Assembly (NCBI GenBank): GCA_046290435.1
Contig: JBKAGO010000066.1
Span: 1-64,000 of the forward strand
Reading direction: 5' to 3'
DNA: 64,000 nt
Source: CAVQUE01 sp046290435
GTDB lineage: Bacteria; Actinomycetota; Acidimicrobiia; Acidimicrobiales; UBA8592
A program made the position numbers and the translations under genes. The notes under the pieces were generated by a model. That model did not search any database. It had not been told where the DNA came from and worked only from the letters and a program-made list of their open reading frames with translations. This document shows positions 12,001-22,200 of this stretch, in pieces (position 1 is the stretch's first letter; each line of letters opens with the position of its first letter).

Positions 12001-13684
12001 CGCCGGGGGTGTCGAGGCTGCTGCCGCCGTAGGTGCCGATGTGCGCGCCGGTCGTGCCGTTGTAGTAGCGGACGTTGCCCTCGAGCGAGGACGACACGTA
12101 GAGGTTGCCGTCGGGGCCGAATGCCAGGCTCCTCGGGCCGTTGAGACCGCCGGAGCCGGCGGTCACGAACGTGCCGAGGAAGGCGCCCGTCTGCGGGTCG
12201 TAGCGGAGCACCCGATCGTTGCCGAAGCTCGCGACGTAGAGCAGGCCGTCGGGCCCGATCGTGGTGGCTCGGGCATCGGTGAGCGCCCCTGCGCTCGCAG
12301 CCAGATCGGTGAGGCGGGCGCCGGTCGCGGGCGCGAACCGAGCGACGGTGTCGAGGTCGTCGGCGGCGGGGACGAACACGTCGCCACCGATCCAGGTGCC
12401 GTCTTCGTCGGTGACCGACACGGTGATGTCGCGGGTGAGCCCGGCCGAGGCCGCTGCATAGGTGTGGCTCTGCGTGCCGGGCGCACCGACGCCCGTGCTG
12501 ACGCTGCCGTCGCCCCAGTTGATGGTCCATCCCGACACGGTGTCGGCGCCGGGGTCCTCGACGGTGACCGCGACCGAGTAGGTGCCGCCTGCGGCTGCCA
12601 TGCCGCCGGCGTCGACGGAAACGGTGGGTTCGGTGTTGGTGACGGTCAGTGTCGTCGACGCGGTGGCGGTCGTAGTGCCGTCGGAGACCTCGAGGCCGAC
12701 GGGATAGCTGCCGTCGTCGTCGATGCCGAACTCCACCAGGCGCCACCAGTCGACCGTGGCGGTCTCACCGATCGCATCGTCGTACTGGCCGTCGTTGTCG
12801 AGATCCCACCGCCACGACGTGATCGACCCGGTCGAGGCCGAGCCGTCCAGCGCCAGCTCGCCGCCCTCGGCGATCGACAGTGGCCCACCCGCGTCTGCGT
12901 TCAACCCGCCCGGCGTCGGCGTCGGCGCCGGCGTGGGCGTCGGCGATCCCACGGGCGGCTGGATCGCCAGCAGCACACCGATGGAGTCGTGGCTCGTCGG
13001 CGTGGCCGGATTCGCCGTGCGGGTGCCGGTGGCGCCGGTGACCGAGATCGTCTGGCTCGCGGCATAGGTGGCAACGACGCCACGCTTGCCGTCCATGCGC
13101 TCGGTCATTCCCCCCGGCGGGGTGTAGCCCAAGCCACCGTCCTGGCCCAGGTACATCGCGAGCAGCAGCGAATCGGGGCGGTTGACGTTGATCGACGGGG
13201 CGATCATGTCCGTGATCGCCGTATTGGTCTGCGCCTGATGTTCGCCGAACGGAGCGGACGGGTCAGCGCCACGGATGCGGAATCGGGTGATGATCGTGTC
13301 GGCGCTGCCACCCGAGAACGACCACGTCGAGCTTCCCGGCTGGAGGCCGTCGTCGACCCGGAAGTAGATCGCCTGGAACGACGTTGCCAGCGAGTCGTAC
13401 CGCAGCTGGGTCCATCCCGCAGGGGGTACGACCGAATCGTTGCTGTTGCGCGCGATCTGCACGACGACCAGGTCGTCGGCAACGCTCGTGCCGTTGGAGA
13501 CCAGCAGGGTGTCCGTCGTGCCTTGCGTCTGGTTGACTCCGACGATCGACGGGGCAGCCTGGGCACGGGCATCGCCGACCCCGAAGACGGCGACCAGCCC
13601 GATCAGGGACGCGACGATGACCCAGCCGGCGAGTGTTCTCGCACGGCTGGGCCATTGTCTCGGGGGGTCCACCAAGGAACGCAT
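1..13684 (-). CDS. Giant secreted multidomain surface protein (FG-GAP, CSLREA/beta-helix, PKD, NHL, PA14), incomplete at left edge
   Basis: About 4,560 codons are visible and the frame is still open at base 1. An N-terminal signal peptide (hydrophobic to about residue 42, AXA-type cleavage) shows export. Then follow a Thr/Pro linker near residue 255, PKD-like modules (about 262-420), an NHL-like propeller (445-700), a CSLREA segment and right-handed beta-helix (735-1150), four copies of a roughly 90-residue module (1165-1495), a second CSLREA/beta-helix, a PA14-like domain (bases 8130-7670), and thrombospondin-3 calcium repeats alternating with four blocks of FG-GAP repeats. A fibrinogen/intelectin-like stretch lies at bases 5680-5010, and a third CSLREA motif near base 590. 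The reading frame is lost at about 2860-2590 and about 1010-920 by small deletions, probably assembly errors. The ATG at 13684 is chosen over a TTG one codon upstream; no good ribosome site is seen. The role is inferred to be adhesin or matrix scaffold. Confidence 0.75.
670..1905 (-). repeat. FG-GAP repeat block 4 (six 207-bp units)
   Basis: Six tandem units of about 69 residues encode the pattern EQKISD, GGL, DxFG, GDLDGDGxPDLAVGA, DDDGG and ILFLNADG. Calcium-binding DxDGDG loops are intact in most units. Markers spaced 207 bp apart show the period. The unit between 1052 and 851 is only 201 bp and contains a cluster of small deletions that breaks and then restores the frame. Confidence 0.85.
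2130..3310 (-). repeat. FG-GAP repeat block 3 (six units, two shortened)
   Basis: Same 207-bp unit as the other blocks. Marker spacing is 207, 207, 168 and 190 bp (markers at 3081, 2874, 2706 and 2516), so two adjacent units have lost 39 and 17 bp. The frame shifts here. A thrombospondin-3 segment rich in DxDGDG lies on each side. Confidence 0.85.
3545..4785 (-). repeat. FG-GAP repeat block 2 (six units, intact)
   Basis: Six units of about 69 residues in an uninterrupted frame. One unit carries a five-residue insertion (SLGVE) between the DDDGG and RGAVH motifs. The block is preceded in the protein by a thrombospondin-3 calcium-repeat segment at about 5010-4790. Confidence 0.85.
5690..6920 (-). 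repeat. FG-GAP repeat block 1 (six units, intact)
   Basis: First of the four FG-GAP blocks in protein order. There are six 207-bp units with conserved EQKISD starts and GDLDGDG calcium loops, preceded by a thrombospondin-3 segment (7140-6930) and followed by the fibrinogen/intelectin-like stretch. Confidence 0.85.
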
Positions 13685-13706
13685 CAAGCGTCGGATCGAG
13701 ACCGGT

Positions 13707-14318
13707 CTAGGGGTTGTTGGCGGTCTGTTCGGCGTCGAAGGTGAAGGTCGCCGTCGTCGTCAGCCCCTGGACTGCGTTGGTTGCCGACAGCGGCAACGTG
13801 ACGTTGAGGCAGAGGTCTTCGCTGGCGCCTGCAGCGAGCACCCGGTCGCCCAGCTGGGCGCCGGTGGCGTTCGAGCCGAACAGGGCCGTGCCCGCCACGG
13901 TGCCGAGCACACCCGAGTAGATCTCGGTGCCCGAGGCATCCCAGGTGGCGTCGATGCAGTCCGCTGCAGCCACGCCTTCACGGATGGAGAGCACGAGTTC
14001 GGCCGCCAGGACGTCCTCGGTCGTCGTCGAGATCGCCGAGTAGCGGAGCTCCAAGGTCCCGTTGTTGGCCAGCAACATCGGTGCAGTCACCTCGTCGCCG
14101 GGTGCCATGGCCGGCATGGTCACCGCAGCGGTCGCCGGTGACGCAGCGATGTCGATGGTGCCGGTGGTGAACAGGTTGTCGGTGGTGCTCTCCTGGTCGG
14201 TGAACAGTGCCAACGATGCAATGAGGAACAAGGCTCCTGCGAATGCGAGGATCGCAATCGACACGATGATCTTGGTGGCTGTTCCCCGGCGTGGGTCGAG
14301 GGTGGTGGTGGTGGTCAT
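13707..14318 (-). CDS. TasA/camelysin-like exported protein
   Basis: 203 residues. The N-terminus has basic residues, one long hydrophobic segment (about 16-39) and then the sequence FTDQESTTDNLFTTGTIDI. This matches the layout of SipW-dependent signal peptides in TasA/camelysin-type matrix proteins: a hydrophobic stretch, an acidic turn, an N-x-F-x-TG motif and then a beta-strand domain. The rest is a predicted beta-sandwich with two spaced cysteines. It is the first gene of the second transcription unit, 22 bp before the giant surface protein, and has the shared upstream element at 14388-14420. It is probably processed by one of the two SipW-type peptidases encoded upstream. Family assignment rests on architecture rather than close similarity. 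Confidence 0.7.
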   Translation of the reverse strand: MTTTTTLDPRRGTATKIIVSIAILAFAGALFLIASLALFTDQESTTDNLFTTGTIDIAASPATAAVTMPAMAPGDEVTAPMLLANNGTLELRYSAISTTTEDVLAAELVLSIREGVAAADCIDATWDASGTEIYSGVLGTVAGTALFGSNATGAQLGDRVLAAGASEDLCLNVTLPLSATNAVQGLTTTATFTFDAEQTANNP

Positions 14319-14387
14319 GGGTTGTCCGTCCTGAGGGTCCCGAGTTGTCGGGGGAACAATCGGTCATTCGGCCCAGGAGTTGACACC

Positions 14388-14420
14388 TCGGGTGATTTCG
14401 CCCAGAGCCTGGCGGGTGCC
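14388..14420 (-). promoter_or_regulatory. Conserved leader element, copy 1
   Basis: The minus strand reads GGCACC-CGCC-AGGCTCTGGGCGAA-N4-CCCGA. The 14-nt core (14397-14410) lies exactly 78 nt before the ATG at 14318. A hairpin CCCCGA/TCGGGG (14338-14353) follows between the element and the start codon. The same core at the same distance precedes the first gene of the upstream operon. It could be a promoter element, an operator or part of a structured RNA leader. Confidence 0.55.
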
Positions 14421-14436
14421 CCACAGGCGGGGAGGA

Positions 14437-17400
14437 TCAGCGCGGGAGCACCACCAGATCGGCGTCGTCACCGAACACGCCATGGGGATCCTGCTGGTCA
14501 CGGGCGGCGCCGTTGCCGTAGTAGACGAACGCCTCGGTGTCGCCGCCGGAAGTGAGCCCGGGTACGAGGACCCATGCAGCCAGCCGACCGGTCGCCTGGT
14601 CCCAGGATTCGACGGCGTGATCGAGTCGGGTCACCCCGTCATCCGCGGTGAACACGATGTCGGCGCCGTCGACTCGGGCCCTGGTTGCCATCTCGGCGTC
14701 GGTCACCGACACGAGCACCGCGAATGGGTCGGGAGAACCACTCACCTGGGCGCCGTCGACGGTGATCGGCTTGCGGTGGCTCCACGTTCCCTGGGTCAGC
14801 CAGGTACCGGTCTCGGGCGGGCCCTCGACCACGAAGCCGGCGTTCGTCGCCTGCGCGACCTGGGCGCCGAACCACGCTGCGGGCTCGGCTCGTTGGGATA
14901 TCCGCACCTCGTCGAGGGTGCCGTCGAACGGTGCAGCGGGTCGTCCGGTCCCGCGGTCGCCGAGCCGCATGGGGTCGGTCGACTGGCCGAGCGAGCCCAC
15001 TGCGGGCACGGGGGTTCCGGCCGCACCGTCGACCCAGACGGTCAGCTCGGTGCCGTCCCAACTCGCAGCCACGTGGTGCCAGGCGCCGGTGGCGACCAAG
15101 TCGCCGGTCGCGTCGACCGGTGCACCGTCGATGTCGATCGTCGCGCGCGCCGTGGCGACGGTGGCCGACACCGGTTCGAGCCACAGCGAAACGGTCGAGG
15201 TGGCGCCGGTGCCGGCATCGACAATGGCGGCGTCGCCGCCGAAGGTGTCGGCACGCAGCCACGACGACACGGTGAACCCGCCCGCGGCGCCGATCGGCAC
15301 CGCAGGCACCTCGATGTGGTCGTCGACGCCGTCGAGACGTATCCCGGTTCCGATGATCCCGGGCACCTGATCCGCAGTGGTCATCGAACCGCGCGGCGTG
15401 CCATCGGCGTTGCGGGGGCCGTCGTCGTCCGCGAGCGGTGCGGAGCCCGCTGGATCCTCTGCCAGATGCCACACCGCGTCGAGATCGGCCCAGACGGTTC
15501 GTGGTGACTGGCCATCGGGGGCATCGGGCGCCCCGGCGTACAGGTAGAGCTGGGTGGCCGAGGCAGCTGCGATGGACGGGACACGCACCCAGGCGGTGAG
15601 CTCGCCGCCGACCGGATTCCACCGCTCGATCTCGAACGGCAGCAGGGTCGAGCCGTCGCCGGCGGTGAAGCGGATGTCGCTGCCGTCGGCCTGCGCCGCA
15701 GCCGCGAGTGCCGGATCGGTGAGCTGCACCAGCAGGGGCAGATCGGTCAGGTCGCCGGCGACCGACGTTGCGGGCACCGTCAACGTGCGGCGGTACGTCC
15801 ACGGGTCGGCCTCGTACCATGCTGTGCCCGTGGTGCGGTCCTCGAAGTCACCGAGCGTGCCGGCGTCGAAGTCTTCGACCAGGGCGAAGACCGCCTCGGG
15901 GTCCTCGGGGGGTAGCAGCGGCGTCTCGTCGCCGAAGTACAGCCAGTAACTGGCCGTGCTCTCGGGGTCGATCGGGTCGTCGGTGCGGAACAGCAACGTG
16001 GTCGTCGCGGTGCCGAACGCCGAGCCCTCGTCGAGGATGCGATCGAGCTCGGTCCAAGATGTTCCGTCCCAGCGCAGCACCCGCAGGTCGTCGCCATCGG
16101 GCAGCGACAGGCCGTTGGCCACCAAGCCAGCGTGATCGACGGTGACCGGCACGGTATAGCCGCCGGGGGCTGCGGCGACATCGGTGTTGACGTCGATGCG
16201 TTGGCGGAACGGGTAGTCGGGGTTCCACCACGACGGGCCGGCCCACTCGATCACCTGCCACCCGAACGACGCTGCGGCCGTGCGGGCGTCGCGGGTCAAG
16301 GTGACGGTGCGGGGATCGGTGACCTCGAAGGTGGCGCTGGCCTCGCCGATCACGTCGTCGGCGACCATGTCGGTGCTGCCGCCGGCGCTCGGCCCGGGGA
16401 TGGCCACCGTCGACAGCGCCACCGAACGGGTCGGGTCGACCGGATCCATGGCCACCGATGCGGTGGCCTCGTTGGCTGCGAGGTCGACCGTCCCATGCCG
16501 CACCGTCGACCCGTCGCGCAAGGTGACGACCTGCACCGACACCTGGAGTGTCTCGCCGCCGACGAGGCGGGAGATCTCGATCGTGGTGGGGGAGCTCAGG
16601 TGGGCCCGGATGGCGCGCGCCCCGATGTCGGCGCCGCTCCCGGTCGTCGTGGCCGATGCCAGCAGGAAGGTGGTCCGCTCGTCGGCGGGTGTCGGGAGCG
16701 TGAGGGTCGTCGTGGTGGCCGACAGCGTTCCGGTGACGGTCTGGACGGCGATGTCGCCCGGGTCGTCGAAGGTGACGACCTGCCAGGACACGGTGCGCGT
16801 GGCAGGGAGGTTCGTGCCGCCGACGATCGCCAGCGTGGTCGGGGATTCGATCGTGGCCGTCAACAGGTCCGCGGCTCCGAACGAGTTGTGCGCGGCGGTA
16901 CCGCCGCTGGAGACGATGGCGAAGCTGCGCTCGGGTGGCGCGTTCGTCAACGGCACGTCGATGCGAGGGTCGCCGTCGCCGGTCGTGGTGCCACGTTGCA
17001 CGGAGATGCCACAGGTGTAGGTGATCACCGACCACGACACGACCACCGGCGTGGGGGTCGCCTCGACTGCGTCGCGGATGAGTTCGACGCTGGTTCCACC
17101 GCCGGCGAGACGGACTTCGACGGTGGAGTCCGACGGGTCGCCGTCGTCGCTGCGAACCGACGCCAGCACGAACGACTCGGTCGGATCGACCGCGGTGATC
17201 GGAATGGTCATCGTGCCGTCGACCGCATGGATCTGCTCGCCCCGCTGGACCGAACCCAACTGGGGATCGAAGCACTCGCGCGTGCCGAAGATGTTGGCGG
17301 ACACGTCATCGTTCCCCTGGAACAGGGCGAAGGCCGTCCCCACGGTCATGGCCGCGGTCAGTGGCAACGCACTCCAGGCCAGACGGCGGCGGCGTCGTCT

Positions 17401-17973
17401 GCTGCGAGAATCGGGTCGTGGGCGTTCGACCGCCGCGGCCGTGGCGCTCGCGTCGACCGGCACCGGTTGCGGGTTCCGCCAGATACGGCGGATCTGGCCG
17501 ACGGCCACGAACGCGATCGCCAGACCGACCAACGCCAGCGCATAGCTGGGCGCCAGCACCAGCTGCATGCGTCGACCCCAGTCGTCGGCATACCAGCGAC
17601 CCACCAGCTGGTCGCCCTGGAGAGGGAATGGCGCCGCGTCGGGTGCCTCGTTGGCGTCGCCCTGGGTGATGGCGAAACGCGCCGTCCCGGCGGTTTCGAT
17701 CTCGATCACCCGGTGGGTGACCGTCGGACCACCGGCCGGGCGCATCACCAGCACGTCGCTCACCGCCACCGAATCGGCGCTGACCGGTCGGGCGATGACC
17801 AATGCTCCCGGGGGCGCGGTCTCGCCCATCGAACCGGTCTGGATGACGACCGGGCGGTAGCCCGCGGCGAGCCCGCCCATGACCACGCCCATCGACAGGA
17901 TCAGGCCGATGGCGGCCAGCAGCAGCAGCCGGGCCCCGATGCGTCGTATCCGTGTTCCTGCGACGGACCTCAT
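14437..17973 (-). CDS. SipW-type signal peptidase fused to exported DUF2341/LamG modules
   Basis: 1,178 residues. Residues 1-165 form a signal peptidase I domain of the SipW/ER type: a TM at 13-35, nucleophile Ser48 in TGSM, general-base His87 in THRV (where bacterial LepB has Lys), a GDAN box near 105, and a second TM at 138-160. A third hydrophobic segment (198-218) preceded by six arginines and followed by NDDVSANIFGT looks like a SipW-type signal sequence inside the protein. Beyond it are four copies of a roughly 90-residue SVQRGT module (235-575), DUF2341 units (from about 578 and again near 1058) and a LamG-like domain (about 825-1025). It starts in an ATGA overlap with the preceding gene; the longer in-frame start at 18276 only reads antisense-like arginine-rich sequence. 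It could process itself as well as nearby substrates. Confidence 0.8.
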   Translation of the reverse strand: MRSVAGTRIRRIGARLLLLAAIGLILSMGVVMGGLAAGYRPVVIQTGSMGETAPPGALVIARPVSADSVAVSDVLVMRPAGGPTVTHRVIEIETAGTARFAITQGDANEAPDAAPFPLQGDQLVGRWYADDWGRRMQLVLAPSYALALVGLAIAFVAVGQIRRIWRNPQPVPVDASATAAAVERPRPDSRSRRRRRRLAWSALPLTAAMTVGTAFALFQGNDDVSANIFGTRECFDPQLGSVQRGEQIHAVDGTMTIPITAVDPTESFVLASVRSDDGDPSDSTVEVRLAGGGTSVELIRDAVEATPTPVVVSWSVITYTCGISVQRGTTTGDGDPRIDVPLTNAPPERSFAIVSSGGTAAHNSFGAADLLTATIESPTTLAIVGGTNLPATRTVSWQVVTFDDPGDIAVQTVTGTLSATTTTLTLPTPADERTTFLLASATTTGSGADIGARAIRAHLSSPTTIEISRLVGGETLQVSVQVVTLRDGSTVRHGTVDLAANEATASVAMDPVDPTRSVALSTVAIPGPSAGGSTDMVADDVIGEASATFEVTDPRTVTLTRDARTAAASFGWQVIEWAGPSWWNPDYPFRQRIDVNTDVAAAPGGYTVPVTVDHAGLVANGLSLPDGDDLRVLRWDGTSWTELDRILDEGSAFGTATTTLLFRTDDPIDPESTASYWLYFGDETPLLPPEDPEAVFALVEDFDAGTLGDFEDRTTGTAWYEADPWTYRRTLTVPATSVAGDLTDLPLLVQLTDPALAAAAQADGSDIRFTAGDGSTLLPFEIERWNPVGGELTAWVRVPSIAAASATQLYLYAGAPDAPDGQSPRTVWADLDAVWHLAEDPAGSAPLADDDGPRNADGTPRGSMTTADQVPGIIGTGIRLDGVDDHIEVPAVPIGAAGGFTVSSWLRADTFGGDAAIVDAGTGATSTVSLWLEPVSATVATARATIDIDGAPVDATGDLVATGAWHHVAASWDGTELTVWVDGAAGTPVPAVGSLGQSTDPMRLGDRGTGRPAAPFDGTLDEVRISQRAEPAAWFGAQVAQATNAGFVVEGPPETGTWLTQGTWSHRKPITVDGAQVSGSPDPFAVLVSVTDAEMATRARVDGADIVFTADDGVTRLDHAVESWDQATGRLAAWVLVPGLTSGGDTEAFVYYGNGAARDQQDPHGVFGDDADLVVLPR

Positions 17974-18692
17974 GGTTCGCTCCCGTCGTCGCCTGCCTCG
18001 GAGGCGGCGATGTCGTGCTCGGCGTCGATGATCAGGTCGAAGACGAGTGCGGTGCCCTGGGTGTCGTTGCCGGCGTCGGGCGGCAGGGTCGCCCGAAGAC
18101 AGATCGTCTCTGCGGCATCCGGCGCGAGCGACCGATCGCCCGCCTGACGGCCCGTCGTCGGGTCCCCGAGAACCGCGACCCGCGGCGCATCGAGCAGGAG
18201 GCCGGTGACGAGCAGGCTGTCGACGACGGGTGGCACGTCGCAGTCGTCGGCGGGCCAGACATCGAAGCGGAGCCACACGCCGAGTGCGCCCCCGTCGGTC
18301 GTGGCCGATATGGCGTAGATCAGGGGCAGCGTCCCGGCGTTGGTCAGATCGAGCCGGCCCGACACGGTGTCGCCGGGAGCGAGGTTCGTCGCCGTCAACG
18401 TCGCCTCGGTCGAGCCGAGCTCGATGTCGAGGGTCGCGGCCCCCAGCCGGTTCGTCCCGATCTCGCTGACGCCGGCGGCGTTGGCGCCCGATGTCGTGGC
18501 GCGCAACGCGATGGCGCCGGGCACCGCCACCGCTACCAACGCCAGGAGGGCGAGGACCACGGTGATCACCATGCGGCCGCGACGATCCGGGGCCGCGACT
18601 GCAGCCGCAGGCACATCGCCGGGATCGTCGGGATGGTCGGGGTGGCCGTCGAAGCGATCCTCGGGATCGTCGCCGAATCGGACATCGCTCAT
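17970..18692 (-). CDS. TasA-like exported protein with cytoplasmic N-terminal extension
   Basis: 240 residues. An acidic, Asp/Pro-rich 40-residue N-terminal extension precedes a basic patch and one hydrophobic segment (about 42-62), then a small beta-rich extracellular domain with two cysteines (DDCD and ETICLR). The layout resembles the other TasA/camelysin-like proteins in the locus, but the sequences are divergent. The start is fixed by an ATGA overlap with the stop of the upstream gene; another ATG six codons earlier is possible. Its stop overlaps the start of the signal-peptidase/DUF2341 gene in the same way. Substrate of the neighbouring signal peptidases is an inference. Confidence 0.6.
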   Translation of the reverse strand: MSDVRFGDDPEDRFDGHPDHPDDPGDVPAAAVAAPDRRGRMVITVVLALLALVAVAVPGAIALRATTSGANAAGVSEIGTNRLGAATLDIELGSTEATLTATNLAPGDTVSGRLDLTNAGTLPLIYAISATTDGGALGVWLRFDVWPADDCDVPPVVDSLLVTGLLLDAPRVAVLGDPTTGRQAGDRSLAPDAAETICLRATLPPDAGNDTQGTALVFDLIIDAEHDIAASEAGDDGSEP

Positions 18693-19291
18693 GACGGGCG
18701 CACCTCCCACACGAAGCCGGCGGTGGTCGTGAGGCCCAACGCCTCGTTGGTGTCGGCGACCTCGAAGGTGACCCGGAAGGACCGGGTCTCGCCCGTGTTG
18801 CGCAACGTCACCACCGGCGTCGCGCCCGCCGCTGCGAGCTCGGCCAGCGTCCCGGAGTACACCACGGCCTCGGGCTCGAAGCCCTCACAGGATTCGAAGC
18901 CGCCGCCCTCGCCCACCTCGATGCTCGTCTCCATGAAGGGGGCGAGGTCGCCTTGGGCCTCGGCGGCGACGGTGAGGTCGACCGGCAGGATCGTGCCGTC
19001 GTAGGTCACGGACAGGCAGCCCTCGAACGGTCGACCGGGAGCGATGTCGGTGAGATCGAACAGTGAGCGACCGTCGTCGTCGTCGACGAGGGAGACCGTG
19101 CCCGCGGTCGCAGTCGTCGCCGCTGACGTGCCGTCGGTGTCGAGCGCGCTTCCCGAACGAGACACCACAAAGGTCGAGATCAGCAGCGCCGAGAGCGCGG
19201 CGGCGAAGGCGCGTGCGGTAGAACGCGCGAGACGGCGCTCGTTCGGCGTCTCTTCGGAGGTCACCACGATGTCATCGAGACGGTGGCTCAC
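18689..19291 (-). CDS. Small TasA-like exported protein
   Basis: 200 residues. After about 28 polar and basic residues comes a hydrophobic segment (about 27-45), then GTSAATTATAGTVSL. This is the pattern seen after SipW-type signal sequences, with a T-x-x-A-G-T-V strand. The mature part is beta-rich and acidic, with cysteines in EGCLSV and ESCEGF that may form a disulfide. The start (ATGA overlap) and stop (ATGA overlap with the next gene) put it in the middle of the coupled six-gene operon, directly after the GGDEF-EAL signal-peptidase fusion. No catalytic motif is seen. A structural matrix role is inferred from context. Confidence 0.55.
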   Translation of the reverse strand: MSHRLDDIVVTSEETPNERRLARSTARAFAAALSALLISTFVVSRSGSALDTDGTSAATTATAGTVSLVDDDDGRSLFDLTDIAPGRPFEGCLSVTYDGTILPVDLTVAAEAQGDLAPFMETSIEVGEGGGFESCEGFEPEAVVYSGTLAELAAAGATPVVTLRNTGETRSFRVTFEVADTNEALGLTTTAGFVWEVRPS

Positions 19292-22200
19292 GAGACCGAC
19301 CCCGATCCGATCGACGCTGTGGCCCGATCCGTGGTCGGCCGGGCGACGACCGCAGGCTTCGGCGCCACCGGGACCGCAGCGGTGCCGACCTGGTCGAGAA
19401 CGGCTCGCAACGAGGCCAATGGCATCGGCCGATGGAGCAGATAGCCCTGCAGCAGGTCAGCTCCCGCCTCGATGGTCGCCACACGGTGCTCTTCGGTCTC
19501 GAGACCCTCGGCCACGACCAGCAGACCGAGGCCGTGCGCGAGGTTCACCACCGAATCGAGGATGACGCGGTCGGGATGCGACGTCGCCGCCTGTTGGACC
19601 AGGACCCGGTCGATCTTCAGCATCGAGATGGGCAGACCGCGCAGATGGGCCAGCGAGGTGCTGCCGCTGCCGAAGTCGTCGAGCGCGAGTTGCACGCCGA
19701 GGCCGCTGAGGCGCAGCAGGTTCTCGGCATGGGATATGTCGCCGGTGACGATGCGCTCGCTCAACTCGATGACGAGGTTGTGCGCGGCCAGGCCGGAGAC
19801 CTCGAGCGCGTTCGCCACGTTCATCGGCAGGAACTCCGACGCGAGCTCTGTTGGCGACGCGTTGACGGCGACGAAGAAGTCCCTGTCCGAGGGCAACCCG
19901 AGCGAGCGGACGTCGCGGGCGGCCCGGCCGAGGATCCACCGGTTGAGCTCCGGGACCAGCCGACCGCGCTCGGCCACCTGCAGCATCGACGCGACGCTGA
20001 CCGAACCCAGGTCCCGGTGGTTCCATCGCAGCAGCGCCTCGGCGCCGCACAGGCCGTGATCGGCCCGCAGCACCGGTTGGTAGTAGAGCTCCAGCTCGTC
20101 GGCACGCATCGCCTTGACGAACTCGTCGGCGAGGCGGGCCTCCCGGCGATCGTTGGCATCGAGGTCGGTGTGGTAGACGACGAACGGTAGGACGGCCTTC
20201 TGGGCCTTTGCCGCGTACATGGCGGCGTCCGCTCGTCGCAGGAGCTCCCCCGCCGAGAGGCCGGCACCCGAATACGCCATGCCGACGCTGGCCGCGACCG
20301 TCACCACATGGGGCCCGATGCGGTACGGCGCGCTGGTGGCGTCGCGGATCTCCTTGGCGATCTTCTCCGCCTCGGCGGGGGTGGCAACGGGGTTGAGCAG
20401 CGCGGTGAACTCGTCGCCGCCGAGGCGGGCGACGAACCCACGTGCGCCGACGATGGTGTCGAGGCGGGTGGCGACGGCCTCGAGGAGCCGATCGCCGATG
20501 TCGTGGCCGAGGTCGTCGTTCACCGGTTTGAACCCGTCGAGATCCATGAACAGCACGACGTGACGTCGAGACGGGTCCGTCGCTCCGGCCACGGCGGCTT
20601 CGAGCCGGGCCATGAAGTGGCCTCGGTTCGGCAACCCCGTGAGGCTGTCGTGGTTGGCCTGGCGCTCCATCTCGTCGTGCACGCTCTGGAGTTCGCTGAT
20701 GAGCCGCTCGTTCTGCAGGGCCACGGTTGCCTGGCCCGCGAGCAACCGCAGCGCCTCGATGCCTCCGGTGCGCAACGTCGCCGGGTCGGCGACCATGGCC
20801 CGCAGCACGATCATGGCGTCGTCGCGGTCCGACAGGGTGAGCCGGGCCAGGTAGCCGACGCCGAGCGCCTCGAGCGCCGAAGCGTCGTCGTGGTCGTGGT
20901 CGTCGCTCGTGACTGCGACCTCGCGCAGCTCGAGATCCACCGGGCGCAGCCCGCTACCAGGAGCCCCGGGCGTGGGCAGCGGCGGCCCGGTCGTACCGGC
21001 TGCCTGGAGGATGACCCAGTCGTCGCCGACGCGCATCGCAACGTCGGTGCGGTCGAAACCGACGGCCTGAACCGCCTCCGCGATGGCCTCGAACACTTCG
21101 CTGCCGATGCGGTTGATGTCGCGGCTGACCTCTGCGACGTGTTCGAGCATGCGGCCCCGTTCGACGGCGCGCTCGGTCACCTTCCGCTGCGCCAGGACGT
21201 CGCCGGTCAGTTGCTCGATCAGGTGGGCGCCGGGGATGACGACCAGCAGCAGGACGCTGAGCTGATCGAGGACTCGCTCGAGTTCACCGATGAGCTCGGT
21301 CGTCGCGCCCGGGGCGCGTTCGATCATCCAGACCCGCGATGCGAGTGCGATGCCGGTGAGCACCATCCAGTGCACCAGCGCTCCGGAGAGACGGAAGCGC
21401 GCCGCGGCTTCGATGATCGGCAGCGCGAAGAGGACCCAGCCGATGCCACTCGTACCGGTCGCAGTCGTCAACCCGATCACCATGACGGTGTCGCCGACGA
21501 GCTCGAGCATCGACATGCGCGCGACCCGGCCGGAATCCTCCGAACGCGCCGTCACGAACGATGCCGTGTTGATGAGCGCCAGCATGCCGAGCGACCCGGC
21601 GAGGAGCTGCCACGGCGCGAGCCCGACCCCGGAGATCTCGAAGCGGCTCGAGTCGATGACGAACTGCCCGATGATCATCGCCGCCACGAGCGTGCGCACG
21701 CGCCGGATCGCCCGGCCCGCAGCCGGGGTGTGCCGGGCTCGCTCTCGCTTGTCACCGTCACGGCGATAGCGACGAACCCGGGCGAAGGCCACCACCAGGG
21801 CACCCAGACTGAGGACACCCCACGCTACGAGCGAGCTCGTGTCGCCCCGTTCGAGCCACAACAGCGGCAGCCCGACGAGGGGCACGACCAACCGGGCCAC
21901 GCCCTCGATGGAATCGACCGCGACCTTCGAGGTGTCCGGCGTCGGGTTGGCGTCACCCTTGGTGACATAGCCGTCGTCGTCGACCGCGTGGACCCTGTGG
22001 GTGACCAGCTCGCCCGAGCCATCGGGGTCGGTGTAGGTGATGACGTTTCGCTGGGCCAGCAGATCCGGCGGGTGCTCGTCGAGCAGCACGATGTCGCCGG
22101 GGCGCAGGGTGGGCTGCATCGACCCGCTCGATATCACCACCGGCATCCAGCCGGTCAGGAGCATGGCGAGCACGACCCACGCGCCGAGCAGCGCGATGAG

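Noticed and set aside
17974..18276. Start of the signal-peptidase/DUF2341 gene at 18276.
   Set aside because: The extra 101 residues are Arg/Pro-rich shadow sequence of the preceding gene, and the ATGA overlap supports 17973.
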